Origin: Isoptericola luteus
GTDB lineage: Bacteria > Actinomycetota > Actinomycetes > Actinomycetales > Cellulomonadaceae
Direction: 5' to 3'
Length of the DNA: 64,000 nucleotides
Assembly: GCF_020297055.1 (NCBI RefSeq)
Contig: NZ_JAIXCQ010000001.1
Location: forward strand, 383,610 to 447,609
Shown: piece by piece, positions 7,719 to 16,175 of the stretch
Position numbering within the stretch: position 1 is the stretch's first letter
Layout: each line of letters starts with the position of its first letter
Program-made: the position numbers and the translations under genes
The notes under the pieces: model-generated
Database searches by the model: none
What the model saw: only the letters and a program-made list of their open reading frames with translations
Told to the model about the DNA's origin: nothing

Positions 7719-10538
7719 GTGAGCAGCACCCATCCGTCCCGGCGTCGAGGTCCGTGCGCGGCCGTCGTCGCCGCGGCGCTCGTCATCCCTGCGACCGGAG
7801 GGCTCGCCGCGCCGGCGTCCGCCGCCGTCGCCCCGGACGCTCCCGTGATCATCGACGAGGTCTACGGCGGAGGCGGCAACAGCGGCGCCGCGTTCAACCA
7901 GGACTTCGTGGAGCTGTATAACGCCTCGGACGAGGCCGTGTCGCTGGACGGCTGGTCGCTCCAGTACGCGTCGGCCGCGGGTTCGTGGGCCAACGGGTCC
8001 CAGACCGACCTCGTCGGGCAGGTCCCGCCCGGCGGGTCGTTCCTCGTCGGCCAGGCGTTCGGCGCGGATACGACCAAGCCCGCCCTGCCGACGCCGGACC
8101 TCACCGGCACCGTCGCGATGTCCGGGTCGGGCGCGAAGATCGCTCTCGTCCGGTCGACCGACCGCCTCACCTGCTCCGGCACGGCCTGCGCCGCGGCCGA
8201 CGACGTCGTCGACCTGGTCGGGTGGGGGTCGAGCGCGAACGCGTACGCCGGCACGGCGCCCGCCCCGGGCACGACCAACGCCACGTCGGTGGCGCGCGAC
8301 GAGCACGCCCACACCGCCGACAACGGGGCCGACTTCACCGCCGGCGTCCCGACGCCGACCGCGGGCGGTACGGGGCCCGGTCCGGACCCCGACCCGGATC
8401 CCGAGCCCCGGACGGCGACGATCGCCGAGATCCAGGGGACGGGCTCGGCGTCGCCGCTGGCCGGGTCAGTCGTCACGACGACCGGCGTCGTCACCGCGGC
8501 CTACCCGACGGGCGGCTTCGGCGGCCTGTACCTGCAGACCGCGGGCACGGGCGGGGACCCGGCCGACGACGCGACCCCCGGGGCGTCCGACGGCGTCTTC
8601 GTCTTCTCCCGCGCGGCGGCCGCCGACCTCGCCGTCGGGGACCACGTCGAGGTCACCGGCGAGGTGTCCGAGTACGAGGGCCTCACCGAGATCACCGCCG
8701 ACTCCTGGACCGTGCTTGACGGGCCCGGCGAGGTCACGCCGCTGGCCACCGGCTGGCCCGCCACGGACGCCGGTCGCGAGGCGCTCGAGGGCATGCTGCT
8801 CGCCCCGCAGGGCGACTTCACCGTCACCGACAACTACGACACCAACTACTACGGCACCATCACGCTCGCAGCGGGCGACTCGCCGCTGGTACAGCCGACG
8901 ACTGCGGGTCGGCCGGGCTCCGCCGAGGCGGCCGCGCAGGCGCAGGACAACGCCGCGCGGACGGTGCTGCTCGACGACGGCTCGTCGACGAACTACAGCT
9001 CGACCGCGAACAAGGGCCTGCCGCTTCCCTGGCTGACCGGCGCGGACCCCGTCCGGGTGGGCGCCGCGGTGACGTTCACGACCCCGGTCGTGCTCGACTA
9101 CCGCTACGGCGCGTGGGGTCTGCAGCCGCGCACGCAGCTGACCCCCGACGTCGCGGAGGAGGTGCAGCCGGCCACGTTCGAGGACACCCGCGAGCAGAGC
9201 CCGCAGGACGTCGGCGGCACGCTCACGGTGGGCACCTTCAACGTGCTGAACTACTTCACCACCACGGGTGACGAGCTGACGGGCTGCACCTACTACACGG
9301 ACCGCGACGGCGACCCGGTGACGGTCCGCGGCGGGTGCGACGCGCGCGGCGCCGCCGAGGACGAGGACCTCGAGCGGCAGCAGGCCAAGCTCGTCGCCGC
9401 GATCTCCACCCTCGGGGCCGACGTCGTCGCCCTGGAGGAGATCGAGAACTCCGCGCACTTCGGCGCGGACCGCGACCAGGCGCTGTCCGACCTGGTGGCG
9501 GCGCTCGACGCGCACGACGGCGCGGGCACCTGGGCGTTCGTCCCGTCACCCGCCGCCGTGCCCGCGGACGAGGACGTCATCCGCAACGCGTTCATCTACC
9601 GCACCGCCGGGGCCGAGCCGCTGGGCTCCTCGCGGATCCTCGACGACCCCGTCGCGTTCGGCAACGCCCGCCAGCCCTTGGCGCAGGTGTTCCAGCCGGC
9701 CGGGGGCGTGGACGCCGACCAGGGTGACGACGTCGTCGTCATCACGAACCACTTCAAGTCCAAGGGTTCCGCCGGGCCGTGGCCCGGCGACCAGGACACC
9801 GGCGACGGGCAGGGCAGCTCGAACGAGTCCCGGGTGCGGCAGGCGACGGCGCTCGCCGAGTTCGCCGACGACGTCGCGGCCCACGCCGGTACCGACGCGG
9901 TCCTGCTGGTGGGCGACTTCAACGCCTACGAGCAGGAGGACCCCATCGTCGTGCTCACCGAGGCCGGGTACACCGACCTGGGCCCGGCGACGGGCGAGTA
10001 CTCGTACGTGTTCGACGGCATGGTCGGCTCGCTCGACCACGTGCTCGCGTCCCCGGCGGCGGCGGAGGCGATCACCGGCGCCGACATCTGGAACATCAAC
10101 GCCGTCGAGCCGATCGCGAACGAGTACAGCCGCTTCAACTACAACGTGTCGAACCTGTACGACACGACTCCCTTCCGGTCGTCGGACCACGACCCGTTCC
10201 TCGTGGGCCTCGACCTGACGCCGTCGGCCGACGCGTGGGAGAAGCGCGCGACCTACACGCACGGTGACCGCGTGGTGCACGGTGAGGGCCTCTTCGAGGC
10301 GCTCTGGTGGACGCGCGGCGACGTGCCAGGCGCCACGCCGTACGGCGCGTGGGCCGAGGTGGGCGCGCCCGTCGTCACCGAGGCGGGCACCGTGCCGACG
10401 TGGACGGACACCTGGGTGTACGGCAGGGGCGACGTCGTCGTGCACGACGGCCACCGCTTCCAGGCGCGGTGGTACTCCCGCCACGTCGAGCCGCGCGCCT
10501 CGCTGTGGGGCCCGTGGGAGGACCTCGGGGCACTCTGA
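7719..10538 (+). CDS. Secreted endonuclease/exonuclease/phosphatase-family nuclease with lamin-tail and chitin-binding-like modules
   Basis: Extracellular DNase/phosphohydrolase of 939 residues. Order: signal peptide (residues 1-36, ending APASAAVA), lamin-tail domain (about 40-150: IIDEVYGGGGNSGAAFNQDF), an OB-fold-like region (about 230-380), then an ExeM/NucH-like EEP nuclease domain from about 500. Catalytic motifs are TVGTFNVLNYF, ALEEIEN, GDFNAYEQEDP, SLDHVLAS and SSDHDPF. The last 100 residues contain two copies of a Trp-rich CBM5/12-like module (WEKRATYTHGDRVVHGEG and TWVYGRGDVVVHDGHRF). GTG 7719 follows AAGGAG by five bases. A PHO box upstream suggests scavenging of phosphate from DNA. 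Confidence 0.85.
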   Translation: MSSTHPSRRRGPCAAVVAAALVIPATGGLAAPASAAVAPDAPVIIDEVYGGGGNSGAAFNQDFVELYNASDEAVSLDGWSLQYASAAGSWANGSQTDLVGQVPPGGSFLVGQAFGADTTKPALPTPDLTGTVAMSGSGAKIALVRSTDRLTCSGTACAAADDVVDLVGWGSSANAYAGTAPAPGTTNATSVARDEHAHTADNGADFTAGVPTPTAGGTGPGPDPDPDPEPRTATIAEIQGTGSASPLAGSVVTTTGVVTAAYPTGGFGGLYLQTAGTGGDPADDATPGASDGVFVFSRAAAADLAVGDHVEVTGEVSEYEGLTEITADSWTVLDGPGEVTPLATGWPATDAGREALEGMLLAPQGDFTVTDNYDTNYYGTITLAAGDSPLVQPTTAGRPGSAEAAAQAQDNAARTVLLDDGSSTNYSSTANKGLPLPWLTGADPVRVGAAVTFTTPVVLDYRYGAWGLQPRTQLTPDVAEEVQPATFEDTREQSPQDVGGTLTVGTFNVLNYFTTTGDELTGCTYYTDRDGDPVTVRGGCDARGAAEDEDLERQQAKLVAAISTLGADVVALEEIENSAHFGADRDQALSDLVAALDAHDGAGTWAFVPSPAAVPADEDVIRNAFIYRTAGAEPLGSSRILDDPVAFGNARQPLAQVFQPAGGVDADQGDDVVVITNHFKSKGSAGPWPGDQDTGDGQGSSNESRVRQATALAEFADDVAAHAGTDAVLLVGDFNAYEQEDPIVVLTEAGYTDLGPATGEYSYVFDGMVGSLDHVLASPAAAEAITGADIWNINAVEPIANEYSRFNYNVSNLYDTTPFRSSDHDPFLVGLDLTPSADAWEKRATYTHGDRVVHGEGLFEALWWTRGDVPGATPYGAWAEVGAPVVTEAGTVPTWTDTWVYGRGDVVVHDGHRFQARWYSRHVEPRASLWGPWEDLGAL

Positions 10539-10622
10539 CCACTCGTCGGCCGGGCCTGTCGCACCCTCGACCCGCTCGGCCGGCGTGGTCCTGGCCGCCG
10601 ACCGGTGGCATAGGCTCGTGGC

Positions 10623-11039
10623 GTGAGCAGCCCGACCCCAGACCGGACCCCCGAGCCCGAGCCCGCACCGCAGGCCGACGCCTCGGGGGAGCCGCCGGCG
10701 CCGTCCACCCCGTCGACGCCGTCGGCGCCGTCGACGGCTCCTGGTGCGTCGGTGCCGGAGGACGAGCAGGACCTCGCGCTGCTCGTCGACCCGGAGCGGG
10801 TGCGCCGCGCGCCTCGATACCCGGCGTTCTTCACGGTGGGGGCGATCGTCGGGATCGTCGCCGGGCTCTGGTTCGGCACCTGGCTGGCCGGCAACGTGGA
10901 CCCGTCCCAGGGGGACGCGCCGCTGCTCAAGCCTGGTGTCTTCGTCACCGTGATCACGCTGGGCACCACCACCCTCGCCGTGCTCCTCGCCGGGCTCGCC
11001 GCCCTCGTCGCCGACCGGCGGAGCCTGCGCCGCCGCTGA
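10623..11039 (+). CDS. Small two-helix membrane protein upstream of purF
   Basis: Conserved-looking hypothetical of 138 residues, function unknown. The first 45 residues are Pro/Ala/Ser-rich and disordered; two transmembrane helices follow (FFTVGAIVGIVAGLWFGTWLAG and FVTVITLGTTTLAVLLAGLAALVA) separated by a short polar loop, ending in a basic RRSLRRR tail. It starts at GTG 10623: TAGGCT (10611-10616) lies exactly six bases before it, indicating a leaderless transcript. Its place directly before purF is shared with many actinobacteria. Confidence 0.7.
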   Translation: MSSPTPDRTPEPEPAPQADASGEPPAPSTPSTPSAPSTAPGASVPEDEQDLALLVDPERVRRAPRYPAFFTVGAIVGIVAGLWFGTWLAGNVDPSQGDAPLLKPGVFVTVITLGTTTLAVLLAGLAALVADRRSLRRR

Positions 11040-11096
11040 ACGGGTCGCGGTGTCCACGATGGTCCCCGGCGCGATGCCCTGTGGGATACTCGGGTC

Positions 11097-12644
11097 ATGC
11101 CCTTGCGCCCTGACGGCCGTCTGAACCACGACCTCATGCCCGGCGAGAAGGGACCCCAGGACGCGTGCGGCGTGTTCGGGGTCTGGGCCCCCGGTGAGGA
11201 GGTCGCCAAGCTCGCGTACTTCGGCCTCTACGCCCTGCAGCACCGCGGGCAGGAGTCCGCCGGCATCGCCACCAGCAACGGCGAGCAGATCCTCGTCTAC
11301 AAGGACATGGGCCTCGTCTCCCAGGTCTTCGACGAGACGGCCCTGGACGCCCTGACCGGTCACCTCGCCATCGGCCACTGCCGCTACTCGACGACGGGCG
11401 GCGTCACGTGGGAGAACGCGCAGCCCACGCTCGGCGCGACGGCCGGCGGCACGGTCGCCCTGGGGCACAACGGCAACCTCACCAACTCCGCCGAGCTGGT
11501 CAACCTCGTCGCGGAGCGCTACGGCGCCCAGCGCCGTGGCGAGCTGGCCCGCGGCAACACCACGGACACGGCGCTCATCACCGCGCTCTTCGCGGGTGAC
11601 GCCGACCACACCCTGGCCCAGACGGCGCTCGAGGTGCTCCCGCGTCTCCGGGGAGCCTTCTCCCTCGTGTTCATGGACGAGACCACCCTGTACGCGGCGC
11701 GCGACCCGCAGGGCGTGCGGCCGCTCGTGCTCGGCCGGCTGGACCGCGGCTGGGTCGTGGCGTCCGAGACCCCGGCCCTCGACATCGTCGGCGCGTCGTT
11801 CGTGCGCGAGGTCGAGCCCGGCGAGCTCATCACCATCGACGCCGACGGGCTGCGCTCGGAGCGGTTCGCCGAGGTGGAACGGGCGGGCTGCGTCTTCGAG
11901 TACGTCTACCTGGCGCGGCCGGACAACACGATCAACGGCCGCTCGGTGCACGCCGCGCGCGTCGAGATGGGCCGCGCGCTCGCCCGCGAGCACCCGGTGG
12001 AGGCCGACCTCGTCATCCCGACGCCCGAGTCGGGCACGCCCGCCGCGGTCGGCTACGCGGCGGAGTCCGGGATCCCGTTCGGCCAGGGCCTGACGAAGAA
12101 CGCCTACGTGGGCCGCACCTTCATCCAGCCGTCCGACACGCTGCGCCAGCTCGGCATCCGGCTCAAGCTCAACCCGCTCAAGGAAGTGATCCGCGGCAAG
12201 CGGCTGGTCGTCGTCGACGACTCGATCGTGCGCGGCAACACCCAGCGCGCGCTCGTCCGGATGCTCCGGGAGGCCGGCGCCGCCGAGGTGCACGTCCGGA
12301 TCTCGTCGCCGCCCGTGAAGTGGCCGTGCTTCTACGGCATCGACTTCGCGTCGCGCGCCGAGCTGATCGCCAACGGGCTCAACGCCGCGGAGATCGGCCA
12401 GTCGCTGGGAGCCGACTCGCTCGGTTACATCTCGGTCGACGGGATGATCGCCGCCACCGAGCAGCCCGAGTCGCAGCTCTGCGCGGCCTGCTTCACCGGC
12501 CGGTACCCGATCGAGCTTCCGGCTGCCGAGCAGCTCGGCAAGCACCTGCTCGAGCAGGCCGAGCTGCCCCTCGGGGCCCCGGAGGACGGGCTGACGCAGG
12601 TCTCCGTCGGTGCCGGTGCCTCCACGGCGCTCGACCACCCCTGA
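11097..12644 (+). CDS. purF: Amidophosphoribosyltransferase
   Basis: Commits PRPP to purine synthesis by making 5-phosphoribosylamine from glutamine. It has 515 residues: a short propeptide of 23 residues, then the Ntn catalytic Cys24 in CGVFGVW, glutaminase motifs (LQHRGQESAGI, HCRYSTTG, GHNGNL) and the phosphoribosyltransferase loop VVVDDSIVRGNT. Cysteines in AGCVFEYVY, KWPCFYGIDF and QLCAACF match the 4Fe-4S ligands of the Bacillus-type enzyme. GATACT (11085-11090) sits six bases before ATG 11097, so translation probably starts on a leaderless mRNA. purM follows. Confidence 0.97.
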   Translation: MPLRPDGRLNHDLMPGEKGPQDACGVFGVWAPGEEVAKLAYFGLYALQHRGQESAGIATSNGEQILVYKDMGLVSQVFDETALDALTGHLAIGHCRYSTTGGVTWENAQPTLGATAGGTVALGHNGNLTNSAELVNLVAERYGAQRRGELARGNTTDTALITALFAGDADHTLAQTALEVLPRLRGAFSLVFMDETTLYAARDPQGVRPLVLGRLDRGWVVASETPALDIVGASFVREVEPGELITIDADGLRSERFAEVERAGCVFEYVYLARPDNTINGRSVHAARVEMGRALAREHPVEADLVIPTPESGTPAAVGYAAESGIPFGQGLTKNAYVGRTFIQPSDTLRQLGIRLKLNPLKEVIRGKRLVVVDDSIVRGNTQRALVRMLREAGAAEVHVRISSPPVKWPCFYGIDFASRAELIANGLNAAEIGQSLGADSLGYISVDGMIAATEQPESQLCAACFTGRYPIELPAAEQLGKHLLEQAELPLGAPEDGLTQVSVGAGASTALDHP

Positions 12645-12652
12645 CCCAGATA

Positions 12653-12670
12653 CCGGTGGCACGCCACCGG
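12653..12670 (+). promoter_or_regulatory. Perfect hairpin in the purF-purM gap
   Basis: CCGGTGGC and GCCACCGG form an uninterrupted 8-bp inverted repeat with two central bases, between the purF stop and the purM ribosome site (AGGAG, 12674-12678). It could weakly terminate, stabilise the upstream mRNA end, or modulate purM translation. No U-tract follows, so a full terminator is unlikely. Confidence 0.5.
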
Positions 12671-12684
12671 CCCAGGAGCCACAC

Positions 12685-13791
12685 GTGACGAACGAACCCC
12701 TGACCTACGCCGCCGCCGGCGTCGACACCGAGGCCGGCGACAAGGCCGTCGAGCTCATGAAGGACGCGGTGCGCCGCACCCACGGCCCGGCCGTGCTGGG
12801 TGGTGTCGGCGGGTTCGCGGGCCTCTTCGACCTGTCCGCGATCCGCACGTACCGCCAGCCGCTGCTCGCGACGTCGACCGACGGCGTCGGCACCAAGGTG
12901 GCCATCGCCCAGGCGCTCGACAAGCACGACACGATCGGGTTCGACCTGGTCGGCATGGTCGTGGACGACATCGTCGTGGTGGGCGCCGAGCCGCTGTTCA
13001 TGACGGACTACATCGCCACGGGCAAGGTCGTGCCGGAGCGCGTGGCCGACATCGTGCGCGGCATCGCGCAGGCGTGCGAGGTGGCCGGCACGGCGCTCGT
13101 CGGCGGCGAGACCGCCGAGCACCCCGGACTGCTCGCGCCGGACGAGTACGACGTCGCCGGCGCTGCCACCGGCATCGTCGAGGCCGACGCCGTGCTCGGC
13201 CCGGAGCGGGTCCGGGCCGGCGACGTGCTCGTGGCCATGGGGTCCAGCGGGCTGCACTCCAACGGCTACTCGCTGGTGCGGGCCGTCGTGAAGCACGCGG
13301 GCTGGGAGCTCGGCCGCCAGGTCCCGGAGTTCGGCCGCACCCTCGGTGAGGAGCTGCTGGAGCCGACCCGCGTGTATGCCCGGGACGTGCTCGCGCTGGC
13401 GCAGGACCCGGCGGCACAGGTGCACGCGGTCACGCACGTGACCGGCGGCGGGCTGGCCGCGAACCTGGCGCGGGTGCTGCCCCAGGGCCTGGTCGCCACG
13501 GTCGACCGCGCCTCCTGGGAGGTGCCGCCGGTGTTCCGGACGGTGCGCGAGCTCGGCTCCGTTCCGCGCGGTGACCTGGAGAACACGCTCAACCTCGGCG
13601 TCGGCATGGTGGCGGTCGTCGCTGCGGACGGCGTGGAGCCGGCGCTGGCCACGCTCCGGGACCGGGGGGTGCCCGCCTGGGTCCTCGGCGAGGTCGGGGA
13701 CCTCGACCCGGCGGCGCCGGCGGAGGACCTCGTCGCCGGCACGAAGGGTGTGCACGGCGGCGCCGTGCGGATGGTGGGCGACTACCGCTGA
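12685..13791 (+). CDS. purM: Phosphoribosylformylglycinamidine cyclo-ligase (AIR synthetase)
   Basis: ATP-dependent ring closure of FGAM to AIR, fifth step of purine synthesis. It has 368 residues with the family start YAAAGVDTEAGDKAVE, the ATP/substrate segment STDGVGTKVAIAQ, DDIVVVGAEPLFMTDY, the Gly-rich GGETAEHPGL and SSGLHSNGYSLVR. The GTG at 12685 is supported by AGGAG six bases upstream. It is downstream of purF after a 40-base gap with a hairpin, then ends at a strong bidirectional terminator. Confidence 0.96.
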   Translation: MTNEPLTYAAAGVDTEAGDKAVELMKDAVRRTHGPAVLGGVGGFAGLFDLSAIRTYRQPLLATSTDGVGTKVAIAQALDKHDTIGFDLVGMVVDDIVVVGAEPLFMTDYIATGKVVPERVADIVRGIAQACEVAGTALVGGETAEHPGLLAPDEYDVAGAATGIVEADAVLGPERVRAGDVLVAMGSSGLHSNGYSLVRAVVKHAGWELGRQVPEFGRTLGEELLEPTRVYARDVLALAQDPAAQVHAVTHVTGGGLAANLARVLPQGLVATVDRASWEVPPVFRTVRELGSVPRGDLENTLNLGVGMVAVVAADGVEPALATLRDRGVPAWVLGEVGDLDPAAPAEDLVAGTKGVHGGAVRMVGDYR

Positions 13792-13814
13792 CCCCTCACC
13801 TGGAGGGAAGAGGA

Positions 13815-13851
13815 CAGAAGGGCCGGGCGGCGATGCCGTCCGGCCCTTCTG
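13815..13851. terminator. Bidirectional terminator between purM and DUF3073
   Basis: CAGAAGGGCCGG.CGGC pairs with GCCG.CCGGCCCTTCTG around a GAT loop, giving a 17-bp stem with a single non-Watson-Crick position. It sits between the convergent purM and DUF3073 genes and would serve both. Confidence 0.8.
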
Positions 13852-13879
13852 ACTGGATCACGGGTGATCGGAGAGAGTC

Positions 13880-14083
13880 TCAGCGATCGTCGTGCCATGA
13901 CGTATAGCGGTTGTCGTACTCGTCGTCGTCGCCCGCGAAGCGGTCCTCCGTGGCGACATCCGTACGACCACCCTCGCTACCCCTGAGCTCTTGCTCGAGC
14001 GCATGGTAGTTCGTCTCGGGGCTGTAGTACTTCAGCTCGCGAGCGACCTTGGTCTGCTTTGCCTTCTGACGGCCGCGGCCCAT
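13880..14083 (-). CDS. DUF3073 family small protein
   Basis: Protein of 67 residues, strongly basic at the N-terminus (MGRGRQKAKQTKVARELKYYSP) and acidic at the C-terminus (DRFAGDDDEYDNRYTSW). This is the actinobacteria-specific DUF3073 family, regularly found convergent to purM. No catalytic motif exists; the split charge suggests nucleic-acid or ribosome contact, which is inference. GAGGGGGT lies about nine bases before ATG 14083. Confidence 0.9.
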   Translation of the reverse strand: MGRGRQKAKQTKVARELKYYSPETNYHALEQELRGSEGGRTDVATEDRFAGDDDEYDNRYTSWHDDR

Positions 14084-14099
14084 GGCTGAGACCCCCTCA

Positions 14100-14488
14100 A
14101 CTAGGAGCGGGGCTGGCGACGTCTCAGACGTGCGGCCCCGTGCGTAAGTATCGTCTGTTCAGACCCTAACGGTACATGGTCCGAAGCCCTTCCCTCCACT
14201 CCGATGGGGCGGCGGGGCGAGGAGATGTCGTGTGAAGAGCCCGCTCACGGCGTCGGTGTGTCTCAGATCACGAGATCGTCATCGCGCATGGTGGGCATGT
14301 CGGGTGGGTTCCCGCGTCTCTGCGGGGCCGATCTGGCGCGTACGCCCGACTCGTCGGGGAACGGCGGTCCGCCGGGATTCATCCCGCTCCCAAGTCGCCT
14401 CAATCCCGCTTTCTGCACACAATGGATGAGCGAGGCCGTCGACCCTCCGGGCGCCGCTCGGGCCGGCCGCGTACTAGGAGGTGATCGG
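14100..14488. promoter_or_regulatory. Divergent regulatory region DUF3073/bldC with two palindromes
   Basis: No protein is supported in these 389 bases. Two perfect palindromes lie close together: ACGTCTCAGACGT (14119-14131) and GTCTGTTCAGAC (14153-14164). A GATACT -10 candidate on the minus strand (14147-14152) would drive DUF3073. The rest is a long leader for bldC with an AT-richer patch around 14395-14425. Confidence 0.45.
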
Positions 14489-14695
14489 ATGTCGCTCCAC
14501 GGTGAGTCCGAGGTGCTGCTGACACCCGCCGAGGTAGCCAGCCTCTTCCGGGTCGATCCCAAGACCGTCACCCGCTGGGCGAAGGCGGGCAAGCTCTCGT
14601 CGATCCGTACGCTCGGCGGACACCGCCGGTACAAGGAGTCCGAGGTGCGGGCGCTCCTCGGCGCCGCGTCGGAGGACGCGCACCCCGACAAGTGA
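14489..14695 (+). CDS. bldC: BldC, MerR-like developmental DNA-binding protein
   Basis: 68-residue protein made of a single winged-helix MerR-like domain: LLTPAEVASLFRVDPKTVTRWAKAGKLSSIRTLGGHRRYKESEV. In Streptomyces BldC binds head-to-tail along direct repeats and delays development; it lacks the dimerising and effector domains of true MerR proteins. Length equals the family standard. The start at 14489 is fixed by an unusually complete Shine-Dalgarno, AGGAGGTGATC, ending three bases before ATG. The long upstream leader suggests post-transcriptional or complex promoter control. Confidence 0.92.
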   Translation: MSLHGESEVLLTPAEVASLFRVDPKTVTRWAKAGKLSSIRTLGGHRRYKESEVRALLGAASEDAHPDK

Positions 14696-14806
14696 CGCGG
14701 GCACGCAGGGAACGCACGAGAACCGCGGCGACGCTGCCGACACTTCTTCGCGCCCTGCTCAGCCCTGTTCAGCCCTGTTCCGTCGGCTTCCCTGCCCGTG
14801 CCCGCG
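14696..14806. terminator. Wide inverted repeat between bldC and DUF3618
   Basis: CGCGGGCACG-CAGGGAA (14696-14712) is matched in reverse by TTCCCTG-CCCGTGCCCGCG (14788-14806), with a two-base bulge. The arms are 75 bases apart and include a doubled AGCCCTGTTC motif. It spans almost the whole gap between convergent genes and may act as a termination or insulating structure. Confidence 0.4.
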
Positions 14807-14815
14807 CGGCGGAGC

Positions 14816-15133
14816 TCAGCGACGCGCGGAGCGGATGACGACGATCGCGACGACGGCGATCCCGGCCGCGACCGCGCCCAGGAGGATCTTCGCGTTCCGC
14901 TCCCGCTGCGGCTGCACGTCGGAGAGCCCACCACCGGTCACGAACGTCCCGAGGTCGGACGCCGCCTGCTTGGTCGTGTGGGCGAGCTGAGTGGCCTGGT
15001 AGCGCGGTGAGAGCCGCTCCACGAGGAGGTCGAGCGTCTCCCCGAGCTCGCTGCGGCTGCGCCTGACCTCGGCCTCGAGCTCCGCGGGGGTGGGTGCGGG
15101 CGTCTCGGGCCGCGGGATCGTGGGATCGCTCAC
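14816..15133 (-). CDS. DUF3618 domain protein
   Basis: 105-residue protein with the DUF3618 signature AELEAEVRRSRSELGETLDLLVERLSPR, a central amphipathic region and one C-terminal transmembrane helix (ILLGAVAAGIAVVAIVVIRSARR). In actinobacteria it is paired with DUF1469 proteins and is presumed membrane-associated; function is unknown. GTG 15133 overlaps the upstream stop as GTGA, so it is translationally coupled. Confidence 0.82.
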   Translation of the reverse strand: MSDPTIPRPETPAPTPAELEAEVRRSRSELGETLDLLVERLSPRYQATQLAHTTKQAASDLGTFVTGGGLSDVQPQRERNAKILLGAVAAGIAVVAIVVIRSARR

Positions 15134-15549
15134 CGGTGCATCCCCTTCTTGATCGTCTCGACGTCCTCCTTGACCCGGTCGATCGTCTCGGGTCGCTGCG
15201 CGGCACGCTTCAGCTGGGAGATCGCGATCCACGCGGCCAGGCCCGCGACGAGCAGGAGGAAGACCCCGACCACGAGGGCGGACAGCCACAGCGGCCAGAC
15301 CGTGGCGAGCCCGAGCACCCCGGCCCAGATCAGGACGCCCACGGCGTAGAGGACCACCACGAGCGCGAAGCCGATGAGCCCGAGGCCGATGCCGGACTGC
15401 TTGGCCTTGGTCGTGAGCTCGGCCTTGGCGAGCGCGATCTCCGCGCGTACGAGCCGGGTGGCGCGCTCGGAGAGCTGCTCCACGAGCCGTCCCACGGTGG
15501 GCGGCTGCTCGGTGGGGGGCGGGGTCCGCCCGTCGTCCCAGTCCGTCAT
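15130..15549 (-). CDS. DUF1469 (phage-holin-like superfamily) membrane protein
   Basis: 139-residue protein: an amphipathic N-terminal region (VGRLVEQLSERATRLVRAEIALAKAEL), two strong transmembrane helices (GLIGFALVVVLYAVGVLIWAGVL and WLSALVVGVFLLLVAGLAAWIAI) and a charged tail. It belongs to the family nicknamed phage holin family, but is chromosomal in most actinobacteria, and no phage genes lie nearby. CGGAG is about seven bases before ATG 15549. It forms a two-gene operon with the DUF3618 gene. Confidence 0.82.
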   Translation of the reverse strand: MTDWDDGRTPPPTEQPPTVGRLVEQLSERATRLVRAEIALAKAELTTKAKQSGIGLGLIGFALVVVLYAVGVLIWAGVLGLATVWPLWLSALVVGVFLLLVAGLAAWIAISQLKRAAQRPETIDRVKEDVETIKKGMHR

Positions 15550-15668
15550 CGGCTGCTCCGATCCCTGATCCGATCGACCTGTGCTGTCCCCACTCAACCC
15601 GTACCTGCTGGTCCCGGCAATTCCAGGGAGCGTCCCGTGCTCGTCGTTCACCCGCTCCGGGACGACGA

Positions 15669-15696
15669 AACCCCCGTGGCCTGGGGCCCGGGGGTT
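15669..15696. terminator. Terminator hairpin after tRNA-Phe
   Basis: AACCCCCG (15669-15676) and CGGGGGTT (15689-15696) form an 8-bp stem with additional G/C pairing inside. It lies just downstream of the tRNA cluster on the minus strand and also before the DUF1469 operon. Confidence 0.65.
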
Positions 15697-15703
15697 CCGG
15701 CTG

Positions 15704-15776
15704 TGGCTCCGACCGGCGTCGATCCGGTGACCTTTCGATTTTCAGTCGAACGCTCTACCAACTGAGCTACAGAGCC
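15704..15776 (-). tRNA. tRNA-Phe (GAA)
   Basis: 73-nt cloverleaf with acceptor GGCTCTG/CGGAGCC and discriminator A. The anticodon loop is CTGAAAA with anticodon GAA. CCA is not encoded. It is the last of three tandem tRNAs on this strand. Confidence 0.95.
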
Positions 15777-15826
15777 ATGACACGAACGCCCGGGCGCCGT
15801 TGCCGACGAACCGGGCGCATCATGCG

Positions 15827-15900
15827 CGACCCTGACGGGACTTGAACCCGCGACCTCCGCCGTGACAGGGCGGCGCGCTAACCAACTGCGCTACAGGGCC
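15827..15900 (-). tRNA. tRNA-Asp (GTC)
   Basis: 74-nt cloverleaf with acceptor GGCCCTG/CAGGGTC and discriminator G. The anticodon loop is CTGTCAC with anticodon GTC and the T-arm is GGGTTCAAGTCCC. CCA is not encoded. Confidence 0.95.
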
Positions 15901-16040
15901 TCGGCGAGGAGTGGAACTCCTTGCCGGAGAGCTCGTTTCGAGCCGAGAAGAAGCGTACCCCATGGTTCGGGCGATCCTGAAATCGGCTCCTGACCAGGGA
16001 AAACACTCCGTGTTTGCCGACCCCGCGAGGCCTGCAGACG

Positions 16041-16113
16041 TACCCCCAACGGGATTCGAACCCGTGCTACCGCCGTGAAAGGGCGGGGTCCTAGGCCGCT
16101 AGACGATGGGGGC
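16041..16113 (-). tRNA. tRNA-Glu (TTC)
   Basis: 73-nt cloverleaf with acceptor GCCCCCA/TGGGGGT and discriminator A. The anticodon loop is CTTTCAC with anticodon TTC and the T-arm is GGGTTCGAATCCC. First gene of the Glu-Asp-Phe cluster typical of actinobacteria. Confidence 0.95.
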
Positions 16114-16175
16114 TGGACGACGGCAAGCATACCTAGTCGTCAGCCCGGGGCTCGCCGGTGGGCGAGGATGGGCGC

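Noticed and set aside
9546-12662. A 1038-codon open frame on the minus strand opposite the nuclease, the membrane protein and purF.
   Set aside because: It is antisense to genes with clear conserved motifs, has Arg/Val/Gly-rich shadow composition and no recognisable domain; GC-rich DNA routinely leaves such frames open.
15130-15549. Phage holin-family annotation as a sign of a prophage.
   Set aside because: The DUF1469 protein is a common chromosomal actinobacterial membrane protein and no other phage gene is nearby.
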